The notes beneath the pieces are model-generated. The model did not search any database, had not been told where the DNA came from, and was given only the letters and a program-made list of their open reading frames with translations. The translations under genes were made by a program, and so were the position numbers. Positions 24,343 through 36,401 of a DNA stretch of 64,000 nt are shown here, in pieces (the first letter of the stretch is position 1; each line of letters starts with the position of its first letter). Origin of the DNA: Brachypterus glaber (Eukaryota > Arthropoda > Insecta > Coleoptera > Kateretidae); the NCBI GenBank assembly GCA_958510825.1, contig OY294047.1, forward strand, positions 5,580,001 through 5,644,000, read 5' to 3'.

Positions 24343-24542
24343 NNNNNNNNNNNNNNNNNNNNNNNNNNNNNNNNNNNNNNNNNNNNNNNNNNNNNNNNNN
24401 NNNNNNNNNNNNNNNNNNNNNNNNNNNNNNNNNNNNNNNNNNNNNNNNNNNNNNNNNNNNNNNNNNNNNNNNNNNNNNNNNNNNNNNNNNNNNNNNNNNN
24501 NNNNNNNNNNNNNNNNNNNNNNNNNNNNNNNNNNNNNNNNNN
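24343..24542. other. Assembly gap (200 N)
   Basis: Exactly 200 N, so probably a placeholder length. Repeats flank both sides. Confidence 0.99.
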
Positions 24543-24630
24543 TTAGGAGTTCTAAATTTGAAATCGATATCTCAACTCGTTCAAAAGTTAAGAGGGGGGG
24601 TGACTTTTGGACCGCACTGTATGTATATTT
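24543..24630. mobile_element. Right end of a mariner-type MITE
   Basis: Ends GACTTTTGGACCGCACTG followed by TA, and matches the right arm of the complete element at 43021-43648. Its left part is in or beyond the gap. Confidence 0.7.
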
Positions 24631-24768
24631 AAAATTTACGTCTACTAAATGTTTACAAAGCAGATATTCTACTAAAAAGTATACTTTTGTGTTATTTTAA
24701 CCTTGAACTTTTGCAAGGTCAGTAAGGGTTTTATAGTTGATGATAAGGGTAAAGCTAATAAAACACGT

Positions 24769-24848
24769 ATGAGGGGGTCAGTGGAAAAGTGGTACTGGTG
24801 TTCGTCACGTGACGTGCACTTGTACCACTTTTCTACTGACCCCCTCAT
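24769..24848. repeat. 80-bp hairpin
   Basis: ATGAGGGGGTCAGTGGAAAA and its inverse, two mismatches at most, close a short loop containing TCACGTGACG. It could be a tiny MITE or a hairpin RNA source. Confidence 0.7.
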
Positions 24849-26800
24849 ATATCTTATTTATCGCAAATAATTAAAAGTTTTATTTGTAAGAATATACACT
24901 GTAAAAATGGGGGTAAAATTATAAAGTAATATTAAGATTAAATTGTAAAATTCATGTAATTTAAAACAAATTTTTTACTGTTATACAGGAAATTTAACTA
25001 AATCTTTAAATTTGCCCTTTAAATCTACGATGACAACGCAACATTAAAGTTTTATACTTAAATTAAGTTTTAAAATATAATATAAAGCAAAATTTTTTAG
25101 ACTTTTTTCAAAAAGGAATATAGTCATTAGATTGATGTAGACTTGTGCGCCATCTATTGCTAGATGTAGACAACTACTCATACCTCTCCTAGTCTGGAGA
25201 CTTTGAATGGTAGCAAGTTGAAGACTTATGTGTCTCAAACACATAAGAGACATAATAAATAAATATTTTTATAATTTTGTTTAAAATTCAAAATTTCTGT
25301 CCTTATTAAATTTTAAAGTTACAATAATATTATTTAAAAATTAGAGTATGAAATTGCAGTTTTAAAGTGCAAAGTTAAAGCAAAAATAAAATTTTACTGT
25401 AAAATTTTAATTCTACAATTTATTTTAAATTTTTGGTACCGATAGCCGGTAATAACATTGCAGATTATCCGTACCGGAAATATTTTTTACAGTGTAATTA
25501 TTTTTTAATGTTAAATATAAATATAAATAAAATAATAATTATATTGAAATTTAACTTAAAAATATAATTTTTACATTTCTTTTTAAAATAATAAAAATAT
25601 CATTAGTCAAATTTTAGACATGACATCATGATAACATTGTGTGATTTTTTTCGAGTAAAATGTAACATATCGTCGTAAATTTTACTAATTGGACTATACA
25701 AATATATTATAACAACATTATTGTAGGAAATGTCAGTTCAGTTCAGTTTGTAGTTTGTTTGGTATATTTAAGAGACAGTGCCTATGGCTTATTTGTATTA
25801 ATAGGAATTAGTTTGATTGGAGTTGTATCTGTCATGGGTTGGTAAAAGAAATGTCAATAGGTAGTTGACTCAGGTGGTCAACTCATATTTATTGTTTTGA
25901 AGTTGGTATAGTTCAAGTAAATAATTGTCAACAATTTTCGGCATCACTCGTAAGAGTAGGGGCGTAGCTGTCTTGGCACTCAACAGTGCATCGAATTTGT
26001 CATATTTTATGAAGTGCCGTAAAGTGTATAGTTTTAAAATAAATATTTATCATTTATGTTTTTTATTTTCATAATTTAAAATAATATAAGTTTTTAAAAT
26101 AATATACGCGTCGCACGTGTCTTACTCTATTTCCTTTGATGATGCCGCCAAACAAGCCGCATAAGATCATAAGCGTGCGATCGTATTATTATTTTTACAA
26201 TTTTATTTATTTTATTTTATTAATTATTTATTTTATTTTATTAATATTAAGTTTTTGGTATCATTCAAAAGAGGAAAAAATTATCTTTCTGATAATATTG
26301 ACGAGCCATAGACGTTATAAAGCAAACATTTGAGTTAAGGCAAAAAATTTGTTTTACCAAGTTTAGTTTTCGTGTAAAATCGAATTATTTAAATTAATAA
26401 ATTATATTTTTCTACTAATATTTGATCCAAAATGAATAGATTTACTGACTTTCCAGATAAAAAAATCTAAAACAAGGTTTTATTTAAAAAATGACAAAAT
26501 ATGTCAAAATTCGGCAAGAACTTAGGATAAGACACAGAATTTAATGAAGAATCAAAATATGTAAAAATATGCAGGGTGTTCCATTTAAAAATTAAAAGTG
26601 GGGGTCGTTTCCAGTTAAACCGAAAGTGAAAAAAAAACTTACATTATATGATATAATTCAAAATATGGTCTTACAGATATCCTGTAATTTTTATTCTTTT
26701 ATCTCTAAGAATAAATAAGTTATAGCGGAGAGCCATCTTTGAAAAAACACCCGGTATAGCACTTATAAATAAATCAGGTTAAAAGCATAAGCTCATTATT
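24849..26800. other. No gene; part of a palindromic repeat at 25090-25300
   Basis: From about 25090 to 25300 the sequence matches one arm plus the loop of the palindrome at 54361-54862 (landmark GACTTGTGCGCCATCTATTG). The rest is AT-rich with no exon that I can support. Confidence 0.6.
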
Positions 26801-27081
26801 TTAAAAATTCGCTTTAACATATCTTGTTACACAATTATCCAATATTCTCAAGTTCTGACTAGCTAAATCTTCGGTACTTCCTGTAAACGTGAAATCATGA
26901 TTATGGTATGACTGAATCTGAACTGTGCTTCCATATGTCGTAACTCTTGATTTGCATTTTAGTAAACGTTTCTTTATACAACACCAATACGTCTTATTTG
27001 GAGTCTTATTATCAACTCTGAACTCGTAATTGTTTAAAATCATGATTGGATATTTCACTCCAGGTTTAAAATAAACCAGTC
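26801..27081 (-). CDS. mod(mdg4): FLYWCH alternative 3' exon
   Basis: An ATTTTTAG acceptor, two bases (GA), then LVYFKPGVKYPIMILNNYEF and 92 codons. The core is TYWCCIKKRLLKCKSR and YHNHDF. It is the close sister of the exon at 30976-31232 (shared RVDNKTPN, FTGST/TTD). The tail after LASQ is longer and ends VTRYVKANF. A methionine upstream of the acceptor in the same frame lies in the intron and is not a start. Confidence 0.87.
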
Positions 27082-28181
27082 CTAAAAATATATACATTAT
27101 AACAAAACATTATTCCAGAGTGCAAAATTTCACATTTTTCCATGTTTGAGGCCAAAAAGAGTTCAATACTACCATAGTTTTACAAACTTTATTATTTCTT
27201 CTTTTTGATATATGGACATTTTATTTTTAGCTCCGTTTATTTCTTTAAAAAAGTGAGTTTCGAGTAACAGGCCCCGGTATCAGTGATCTTTTAAATGTTA
27301 AAATTCAACAAAAGAAACTAGTACTTATCTATTTTAATAAAAAAACCAAACCAAATGTTAATTATTTTTTAATTTATAGCATATTCCTTTGATCTCAAAT
27401 TACCAACAATTAAATGTATCATAAATAGGTCCAATCATTCAATTCTTAATGATTATTTTTAAATAAAAACTAAGTGGGTCTCAAAAACGTGACGTTCTTC
27501 TAAAACGTACATAGATTTGAAAATCAACGCTAGTGCCGTTCTTTATCACTACTACTGTTTTATCCCTAAAAGGAGGGTTCCGGATTAAAGAATAGAATCT
27601 GGAGATAAGTAACATAACCTCTGATTTCCTAATAACGTATATCTGAAGATTTTGTTGGTTTATTAGAGAATAGATGCGCTTTTACAGGTTGGTAGTAAAA
27701 TGGTCACAACTCTCAAATTCTGACAAGCTAATCCAGCAGTATTTTTAATTAATTTCGCTGAAATGTGGTGGAAAGATGGTATAAAATATAGACCGAAGAA
27801 ATTATAAGAAATGATTTAATTAAGTTTAAAGCACCAGCAAAATTTTTCTTTTATAAACTGTCTAATATACAGTGACTCTTATGATATAAACTACCTACTA
27901 ATAGATATCAAAATGACAATAAATAAATAAATACCCTTGATTTTCATTTTAGTGGATGTTTCTTAACAAATAATCGGTTATTGCTAAGTCAAAAACCGTG
28001 CTAAGTGAAAAAAAAAAATAGGAATTTGAGTAAACACTTGTTTAGTGTGCAGTAAAAGTTACACAGTGTCAAAAACAATGCATATCAAAATGTCAAGAAA
28101 TTATTCAGTCACAGTTAACTAGTTAATCACTAAATGCCCTTCTGGCTATAAAAAAAGAACTACTAGACTATGTAATGTTAT
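27082..28181. other. No gene seen between exons
   Basis: Introns or intergenic DNA without clear repeats or reading frames. Confidence 0.45.
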
Positions 28182-28846
28182 CTATTCATCTAAGTCGGAA
28201 TCATTGCTATTGTCCTCTTCCCAGACATCATTTTTGTCTATGATTGCGATGGATTCTGCTAGCTGTTCCAAAACATTATCATGATCGTCAGGTGAGTTAA
28301 CTGGCACTTTTGGGTTCTTCTTTTTAGGATTCAATCTTGAAGTACTATGTTTCAAAATACTATCGCGAAAAAATGAGTCCTTATATTGATGGGAAAACGT
28401 ATTATCAGCAAAATGAATGACCTCATAAAATACATTTAAAACATTCACCAGCTTATTGAAAGCTTCTTTTGTATTGTTGGAACGACTTATGCCCGTCCAT
28501 GAATACATAGTTAGAACCCTTTTTGTAAATAAAATTGCGCTTAAATTATACGCAGAAGACCTCCATGGGTGACCAGCTCCATTAATACGTTTTAAGTGGG
28601 CAATTACTTTTTTTCGGTAATCAGCATTTATTAAATTTTCTTCAAACTGATTAATATCATCAATGGAGTCGAGAGGAAAATTTTTGACGGTTTCGTCATC
28701 AACATGTCTATTCTCACGCAATAAATAGGAGTTTTTCAAGAGATTTTCTAGTCTATCTTGTTTTGCTAATACTTTAGCTAAGATCTGTTCGATACTGGAT
28801 TGGGTGGTGCAAATTTCTTGTAATTTCTGTTCTGATGAAAGTTTAA
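28182..28846 (-). CDS. Coiled-coil plus DUF4806 terminal exon
   Basis: A TTATTTGCAG acceptor is followed by two bases and 220 codons to a stop, with no ATG near the start, so it is a last exon. Residues 1-40 (KLSSEQKLQEICTTQSSIEQ and following) look like a coiled coil. Residues about 55-130 carry FPLDSIDDINQFEENL, then IAHLKRINGAGHPWR and LTMYSWTGISRSNNTKEAF, the signature layout of DUF4806, a domain widespread in insects and often linked with transposon-like genes. The C-terminus is acidic. Either it belongs to a separate gene whose 5' exons I cannot see, or it is another alternative 3' exon of the array. The phase matches, which is a one-in-three coincidence. Confidence 0.75.
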
Positions 28847-28883
28847 CTGCAAATAATTTGGGTATTAGAAAAAATGTAGGTAT

Positions 28884-29310
28884 AGGAAAGAATCTTTCCG
28901 AAAGATGCCTAATTTCGGATAGTAGTGTATCTAAAATAATATCTGCAGAGGTAAACAGAAACCTACTTTTATGTGGAGATAAAACTTCCGTCCTGTAATA
29001 TGGTAACGGTAGAGCTTCTTAAATGACAGCATTAAATCGAAAATGGCAAAATTATGGCTCCTATTGATTCGTAAAAAATTTCTCAATGATTAAATTACTT
29101 CTTATTTGCAGAAAAAAAAATGTCAAGGACTAACAAGAAACACAAGAAATGGAATCCAGATCTACTCTTGAAAAAAAGAATTGGATATGTTCGTAATTAT
29201 AAACCCTTTTTCAAATGCACGAACATTTTTTAACCGTGTTTGTTGGAAAAAATAAACTGTAATAAAATTGTTTGGACTTTTCAAGTTTTGAAAGTTATAA
29301 AATGTTTTCA
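28884..29310. mobile_element. Truncated copy of the AGAGGAAAGACGCC MITE
   Basis: Contains GATGCCTAATTTCGGATAGT and CTGCAGAGGTAAACAGAAAC as in the complete copy at 17988-18742, with internal deletions and no right end. It lies just upstream of the DUF4806 exon acceptor. Confidence 0.65.
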
Positions 29311-29726
29311 TATTCTGACATTTAAGTAAAATCAACCGACGTTTTATTTAGTATAAATTAGTATAATTATACGAGCTCATGTGGTCGGATGCCACTTCGT
29401 AATGTTGCTTGGGGTGCACCACCCGGGTGGCCACGCGTTGATAATAAAATAATGCTTTAACCCTGCTTTGACCCCACTGTCCTGTGTTAGCCCTAATAAA
29501 AGTGGGTTATGCTTGACCATTGTTACAGAATAGATGGACTTTTACGGTATGTAGTACAAAGAGCCTCAATAGCTGCGGTTAACCGGTTATTATTATTATT
29601 ATTATGAATTATTAAAGTTGAGGTAATTAAACCTATAAAACAATGATTACAAATTCTGTTAAGTTTAAACTTTTTCTAACTATATTAATCTAAACTAAAT
29701 ATACTTAATGTAGCTTTAATATTAAA

Positions 29727-30960
29727 TTATAATCTATTACTAATGTACAATAAAAAGCAAACATTTATAATATTGTCCAATTGGTTTTTAAATGCTCTTA
29801 TGGATGAAGCATTTACTAGATTTCGTGGCAATGAATTCCAAATGCTGAATATGCGATTGCATAAAAAAGATTTTCTGGGGGTAGTTCTATATTCTTGATG
29901 TTGTAGCTTTAAATTGTGAGCTCTAAGATGCCTGTTGTTTAAAATATAAATGTTGCTTAGGTCGATTATAAATTGGTTGTGCAGAATCCTGTAGATTATA
30001 ACTATATTATGATGCACGCATCTGTGGCTACGGGAAATATGGTTGGAATGTGTGTGCAAGTGGGAGGCCCGTTGTAGGCACGCACGTCTTATAACGCTTT
30101 TGACGAAAAGAAGAGAGCGCGAATGATTCCTCCCCCTTGCGTCGGAGACTTTCTTTCATGCGAAGAACTATGGAATGCCTCGTTCAAGTCTACCAATAGC
30201 TAGCAAAGTCCAAACCAAATACATTTAAGCTCTCGGAGTAATTTGGGCGGCTTCTTCCATTTATTTATATCTCGTACTAGATCAGGATACCATATAGACC
30301 AACCAAATTCCAAAACAGGTCGAATATAAGTTTTGTACAAACAAGAAGATGTTGCAATTAGTGGCCTTCAGAACATTTTTTTAAATAAAAACTAAAGTCC
30401 TTCCAGATTAATTACACACAGAATAGGTCAGTATGCATTTCCACTGTTACTATAGTATTGTAGTTTAAGATGTAATTACACCTTAGATTATAATCTAGTC
30501 TAGTCCTATATGTAGTAATAATATTTAGTGGGATAAGCCAATCATTGCTCCATTCCGTAATAATAATATCTTGCTGGATAAGATTTCTTTGCAGAAGTGG
30601 GTTACCACAGAACTTCGAGTTAAAAAACGAACTGGTACAGAAAATAAGTATCGGTAGATCAGCGGTGTACATTAAAAACAGTAGCGGTGCTAACACCGGG
30701 CCTTGAGAGACTCCGCTATCAACTGAATGCAAACTAGAAAATGCCTTTCTAACTTTTACTCTAAAAGAAACTGAGCCACCCATAAAAGTAGTGCAAATCT
30801 AATGCAAAAATGTTTAAGTTTGTGTAACAAGCGTTTATGTGGAACTTTATGACATTCTTTACTAAAGTCTAAATAAATCACATTAATCAAATGCCATAGA
30901 CCAATCGTTTAAACACTAACAAATTTGTTGAGATCTACCTGCCAGGAAGAAAACCATGTT
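29727..30960 (-). pseudogene. Decayed LINE (Jockey/CR1-type) reverse transcriptase
   Basis: Read on the minus strand, fragments in several frames give LDFSKECHKVPH, then SGVSQGPVLAPLLFLMYTADL (the region before the YADD box), then LYKTYIRPVLEFGWSIWYP, and finally NRIFSIWNSLPRNLVNASS near the C-terminus. These are the ordered motifs of the reverse transcriptase of a non-LTR retrotransposon. Frameshifts and stops separate them and the catalytic YADD region is not intact, so it is dead. The 5' part and endonuclease are absent. Confidence 0.85.
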
Positions 30961-30975
30961 GCTCATCATTTATTA

Positions 30976-31232
30976 TCAGGAACATCTATCCACTATTGTC
31001 AATTTCTGACAAGCTAATCCATCAGTAGTTCCTGTAAACGTAAAATCATGATTATGATATGATTTAATTTCAACTGTACTTCCATATGTTTTGACCCTTG
31101 ATTTACATTTTAATGGATGTTTCTTACTACAACACCAATAAGTCGTATTTGGAGTCTTATTATCAACTCTGAACTCGAAATTGTTTAGAATCATTATGGG
31201 GTGTTTAACTCCAAGTTTGAAATAAACGTCTC
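30976..31232 (-). CDS. mod(mdg4): FLYWCH alternative 3' exon
   Basis: An ATTTTTAG acceptor, then DVYFKLGVKHPIMILNNFEF and 84 codons. The core is TYWCCSKKHPLKCKSR and YHNHDF. The usual Pro of the opening KPG motif is Leu. It is the sister of 26801-27081; the LINE fragment lies between the two, starting 16 bp past this stop codon. Confidence 0.87.
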
Positions 31233-32083
31233 CTAAAAATATACAACATGTAATAATAGTATATTATGAACCTTCGAGACTGAAGTTTTTTGTTGAGACG
31301 GAGTCGAGGCAAAAAATCAGTCGAGAACACTTAAGACAGTTCGCATACGTGGTGCATATACCATTTTTTCTACTAGCTAAAGCTAATAACCCCAAATATC
31401 AGTAAAAATAAAGTTTAAAAATTATTAGCTGTCAATTTGACAAATAAGTTGAAAAAGTTAGTAGTTGTCTTAAACTTTTTTCATTATGGACCATAATAAA
31501 CAATGCTTAACAACGGTCAATAATAAATGAGTTCACTGATCTTATTGGTTGCCAAGGTAAACAAGCCTTGACAACCGTAGATAATATGTGCTAGCACTTA
31601 ACTAGGTAGTAGCAAAAAATCTATAATTTAGCAAAAAAATATGATTAAGTTTTAAGATAAAGTTTTCCTAATACGCAAAAGAGTGAGCAAACATTTTTAA
31701 GTCACTAGTACTAAAACTAACTTTTGATATTAAAAATAGTGATAAAAACAAGTGTTTCTATGAAGGTGTTGAATAATTTTTTTTCTGATATATGTAATTA
31801 AAAATAGACGATTTTTTTGTCAACAACTGATTTTTAATCAAAAAGTTTATTTCACAATTTACCTTTATTCGGAAATAAGTAGGGTTTTCAGTGGTTTATA
31901 AAAACTTATATTTAATAAAAAAACAATCTTATAAAGAAAATAAATCTTTATTACACAAATTAAAATTTAATATTTACTAACAAATAATTTTTAAAATAGT
32001 TTAATAATATAATAGTACTCACGTACTCGTGGAATAATTCTATGCACAAAATTTGCGTATACGAGATACGCAAGGTGTTGACT
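31233..32083. other. No gene seen between exons
   Basis: AT-rich with no exon or clear repeat. Confidence 0.45.
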
Positions 32084-32233
32084 AAAGGCATATCCACAAG
32101 CTCGCATAATAATATAGTACATAAGAATGCGGTACCATGATTGGCTTACAAGGTACATGGCGGCACATCAAGCCAATCACGGCATCGCATTCTTATGTTT
32201 TATGTTGTTATGCGAGCCTGTGGATATGCCCTT
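32084..32233. mobile_element. Palindromic MITE (150 bp)
   Basis: Arms built on GCATATCCACA and ATAAGAATGCG pair across a short centre. A related copy lies at 52517-52647. Confidence 0.75.
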
Positions 32234-32360
32234 AAATTTATTGACATTATTTCGTTTAATTTTAAATTTGGCCAAAAATTTTAATAACATTTTAATTTTA
32301 TATCTGGATGTAGATGTTTTGTGATGTAAATTTCGTCTAATATTTATAATTGATTTTGGT

Positions 32361-32686
32361 TTAAATTGGTATATAAAAGCCATTATGTAACTTATAAGCT
32401 ACACTAGATTGTTGCTTATTTATCGATTGTTTTAAATAGACTTGCTGTGACGATAGTGTTTCTGTACTTCCCATAAACGTTGGATTATGGTTGTGCTCGG
32501 ACTTGATTTCCACTGTATTTCCGTAAGTCTTAATCCTTGAATTGCAATTCAAAGTTTGATTCTTGCAACAGCACCAGTATGTTTTGCTGTCAGATGTTGA
32601 TTTGTAGTGTACTCTATATTCGTACCTTTTTATGATCATTATTGGATTTTTTCTTGAACCAGGTTTAAAATAAATTGTGGTGGTTC
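32361..32686 (-). CDS. mod(mdg4): FLYWCH alternative 3' exon
   Basis: A TTGTTTTAG acceptor, then two bases and TTTIYFKPGSRKNPIMIIKR with 107 codons. The core is TYWCCCKNQTLNCNSR and EHNHNP. It founds a subfamily with the exons at 35754 and 38737: all three insert SxSxSKT before the Trp and share QVYL after the LSSQ/LPSQ motif. The last 30 residues are unique to this copy. Confidence 0.87.
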
Positions 32687-32753
32687 CTAAAACAATTGTG
32701 CTAAGAATATTTTATTATAATAAACAAATATTTTCTATTTGATTATAATTATA

Positions 32754-33342
32754 CAGCCTGTTCCAGAACTCGCGAACAGAAATTTGAGGGTATATTAAAA
32801 ACCCTCTGGAAAATATGAAAAAAATGTAAAAAAAAATCCATCTTCGTTCAATTCAAAAATAAGAACGCTTTAAGTGGACCAATACTGTTGCTGACGTTAA
32901 ATTACCTTTAAAAGTTGAATTTGTAGCTATGGAAGCAAATTTAATTATTGCAGGTACATATTCTGTAGGATTGACATGGTGATTCATGTGACATAAATAT
33001 TTATTAATATCAAAAAATCACCGCCGGATGGAGTGACCCTATAAAAATAGAACATTTGATAGCCTCTGTCTGTTTTGTCAAAATATAATAACCTAAAAAT
33101 TTTCTAAAGTTGAAAGTCTCAAACAAGGAACGCATCAACAATTAAAATGCAACCATAGTTACAAATAAGTAGGGAAAAACTAATTTGTAGGTAATTTAAC
33201 ATCGGCAACATGATTGGTCAGATTAAATAGCTTCCTTTTTAATTAGTATTGAAGATGGATTTTTTTTGACATTTTTTTCATATTTTCTAGAGGGTTTTTA
33301 ATATACCCTCAAATTTCTGTACGCGAGTTCTGGAACAGGCTG
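32754..33342. mobile_element. MITE with CAGCCTGTTCCAGAACTCGCG-like ends
   Basis: CAGCCTGTTCCAGAACTCGC is mirrored at the right end; arms pair over about 100 bp. TA precedes the left end, TG follows the right, so the duplication is degraded. Confidence 0.75.
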
Positions 33343-33551
33343 TGTGTATAATTATATGTATATCAATCAAAATAATTTAACATAAAAATTTTAACATTTA
33401 ATGTTAAATTAAATTATACCTAACATACTCTTGGTTCGGTCACATGTACTTTTTAACCATATTAAGTACCTAATATCATATTCATTAAGGAAAAAGTTTT
33501 ACAACCAACTGTCATCTCACAATGTGGGTTAACATTATTGTATAACACAAT

Positions 33552-34394
33552 AAAGGACCCCGCACCAAATACCTAGGAAATTTGTTGTCGACAGAATTTT
33601 TCCAAAATCTAGAAATAGAATCGTTAGGTCATTCTGAATAAAAGTTGTCATGTACATAAAATCACTAAGTGCCATTATTTAAAAAATACAGCAGGTGGTA
33701 GCTCCAAAAATCGAAATTTTAAAATCGCGATTTTACGTATTTTTTACCGAAATGAACTTATGTATTGGTTTTTATTAAGTAGATATATATGTAAAATGCT
33801 GTGTACTTATGTATACTTATGTATTGGTTCTTATGTATACCTAATTACACCGGCACAGTACTACTAAGAGTGTCTTGAAATCTTCGCCAAATAAGTCAAA
33901 ATCTTTAACCACCTTTTTTATCTTTCTCGACGTTTTAGACCGTCCTGAGCCAAAACCAGTAAAAATAAATTTTCGTCGGTCTGTCTGTCTGTCTCTGTCT
34001 GTCTGTAAACTCAATAACTCCATTTCTAAAAAAGATATCGAAAAGCGGTTTTTTGCATATCGTTTCTTATCAAATTTCGAAGATCTGATTAGATTTTGGG
34101 GGTAAACAATTGGGGGTAAAGGGGTAAGAATGGGGTAAAACTCCTATTTTTAGCGTTTTTTTGGTTATAATTAAGTTAATTATTATGGTATGTTATTAAT
34201 TAAGCATGTACATAAAAGATATTTTAAAACTGCTTAAAAAAAGTCCAAACAATTTTTTCCTAAAACACATTGTTTTCGAGATATTGGCGTTTAAAGCAGT
34301 AAAATATTTTTTAGCATAACTTAATCTAGTTATCATACTAAATACTCAATTATGATAAATAAAAATCTGATTATAGCTCTCATAACTTATTTTA

Positions 34395-34432
<38 letters not shown>

Positions 34433-34817
34433 ACAATAAACTATACAGATATTACGGGTTTACAGTCTTTGTCCAGAATCACTAACGTTTTCAATTAAAG
34501 TTTTAGTAGTACTGTGCCGGTGTAATTAGGTATACATAAGAATTAATACATAAGTATACATATGTAAACAGCATTTTACATATATATCTACTTCATATAA
34601 ACCAATACATACGTTCATTTTGGTAAAAAATACGTAAAATCGCGATTTTAAAATTTCGATTTTTGGAGCTACCACCTGATGTATTTTTTAAATAAAGGCA
34701 CTTAGCGATTTTATGTACATGACAACTTTTATTCAGAATGACCTAAAGATTCTGTTCCTAGATTTTGAAAAGATTCTGTCGACAACAAATTTCCTAGGTA
34801 TTTGGTGCGGGGTCCTT
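33552..34817. mobile_element. Non-autonomous element with ~320-bp TIRs
   Basis: AAAGGACCCCGCACCAAATA and its inverse bound the element, and the arms agree for about 320 bp. Inside are a GTCTGTCTGTCTCTGTCTG run (33980-34003) and an (ATT)n run (34394-34432). The short reading frames across it are in non-coding repeat sequence. Confidence 0.8.
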
Positions 34818-35753
34818 TGTTAATAAAATAAATTCTTACTTAAACAGGCTATATTTTTCTAAAACATTGTCTTATTTTATAAAAATTTGAATAACATGTA
34901 ATTATATTTTCTAAAAAAAAAAAATAAAAAAAATTCCAAATTTTTCTTTTTTTTATTTTCTTTTAAAAAAACGAAAAAAATTTGATTTTTTTTTTCAAAA
35001 CAAAAATAAAAAAGAAATTAATAAAAAAAGAAATTAATAAAAAAAGAAATTAATAAAAAAAATAAAAGAAAATTATTTTCAAAAAAAAAAGTTTTTTTAA
35101 TTTTCTTTTTGCGAAAAAAGATTTTTTTTTAATTTTGTTTTTTTGTAAAATGTTTTCTTAATTTTTTTAAAAGGTTTAACCTCTCATAACTTTTTTGTTT
35201 TTGGGGAGATCACTTTCAAAAACAATAGGGATGTTCCCCGCATAGAACTTGATTTTAAGTCGATCGTATTATTCGTTCATGAGTTATCGTGTTCACAAAA
35301 ATCGTGACATCGAATGGACAGACAGACGAACATTTCAAATAATGAAACAATTTTATATCCAAGAATTTTTTGTCTACCTTGTTAAAAATTACGGGTCTGT
35401 GAGGCTATAAACGGTGCACAAACCGGATTTGAGCGGATATAATTTACCAGCTCAAGTCCGGTTTGTGCACCATTTATACCCGCCCAGACCCGTTATTTTC
35501 AATAGGGTATATATTTATTTCTTAACAATAATATATATTTCTTAACAATAAACCAAATTTCTTAACAATAAACCAAATTTCTTATTTGAAATACAAATTT
35601 TGCCTAATTTAATTATCAGATTATTATTGAAAACATTTTGGCCCAATAATCATTATCATAATTATTTGTTAATTAAATTGTAAAAAAATTGAGGTTTGTT
35701 TTTTTTTCATACCAAATAACACCGTCTATTTTATAATACGTATAGAAAATATA
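34818..35753. repeat. Poly(A/T)-rich tract, repeat fragment and a palindrome
   Basis: 34900-35160 is nearly pure A and T. 35190-35330 is an inverted relative of 23490-23670. 35402-35513 is a palindromic MITE with TACGGGTCTG / CAGACCCGT arms and GGTGCACAAACCGG inside. Confidence 0.6.
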
Positions 35754-36034
35754 TCATTCTAGTTTAATACATGGTTCTATTAAATAAACTTGTCGTGAAG
35801 ATAACATATCTGTACTTCCCAAAAATGTTGGATAATGATTGTGTTCCGATTTGACTTCCACTGTATTCCCGTAAGTCTTGACTCTTGAATTGCAGTTTAA
35901 CGACTGATTCTTTACACAACACCAAAAAGTTTTGCTGCCAGATTTTGATTTTCTGTGTATTCTGTATTCAAATCTTTTAATAACCATTATCAAATTTTTT
36001 ACTCTTCCACTTTTAAAATAAATAGTAGTGGTAC
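35754..36034 (-). CDS. mod(mdg4): FLYWCH alternative 3' exon, twin of the 38.7 kb exon
   Basis: A GTTTTAG acceptor then TTTIYFKSGRVKNLIMVIKR and 92 codons. The core is TFWCCVKNQSLNCNSR and EHNHYP. It is nearly identical to the exon at 38737-39050 through the finger, including the flanking intron pattern; the two lie on either side of the satellite-bearing element, so they are a recent duplication. Confidence 0.87.
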
Positions 36035-36401
36035 CTAAAACAAATAGGATCTATCTATCTATCTAATGTTTAAATAGATGATTTAATCTTATAAATCACT
36101 TTTGGGAGACATCGTGAAAAATATGTGTATGATTTTTATGTACAAAACTTTTTTACACAATAATCCGACAGTATTTTTTTTAATTTGACACACTAACCGG
36201 ATTTCTTTATGCAGGGTCACATATTTGTATAATATACACTCTATATGTCTAGAGAGCTCTGTAAACTATCTATAACCTCTTCCAAATAACATAAATCAAA
36301 ATTTTAATTTATCAATAATATAATGTAACAGTATAATAAATCATTTTCTAATTTTTTAATAAGACTATTTTTAATGTAAAAATTCGCATATACCCGTACA
36401 C
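36035..36401. other. No gene; short (CTAT)n run
   Basis: A small CTATCTAT microsatellite at about 36049-36064. Nothing else recognisable. Confidence 0.45.

Noticed and set aside
24251..24700. 149-aa frame running through the N gap
   Set aside because: Two thirds are unknown bases and the ends are repeat sequence.
32127..32383. Plus and minus frames at 32127-32383
   Set aside because: They read through a palindromic MITE and intron sequence.
33841..34105. Overlapping frames on both strands with LSLSVC and DRQTDRR
   Set aside because: They are translations of the GTCTGTCTGTCT simple repeat inside a MITE.
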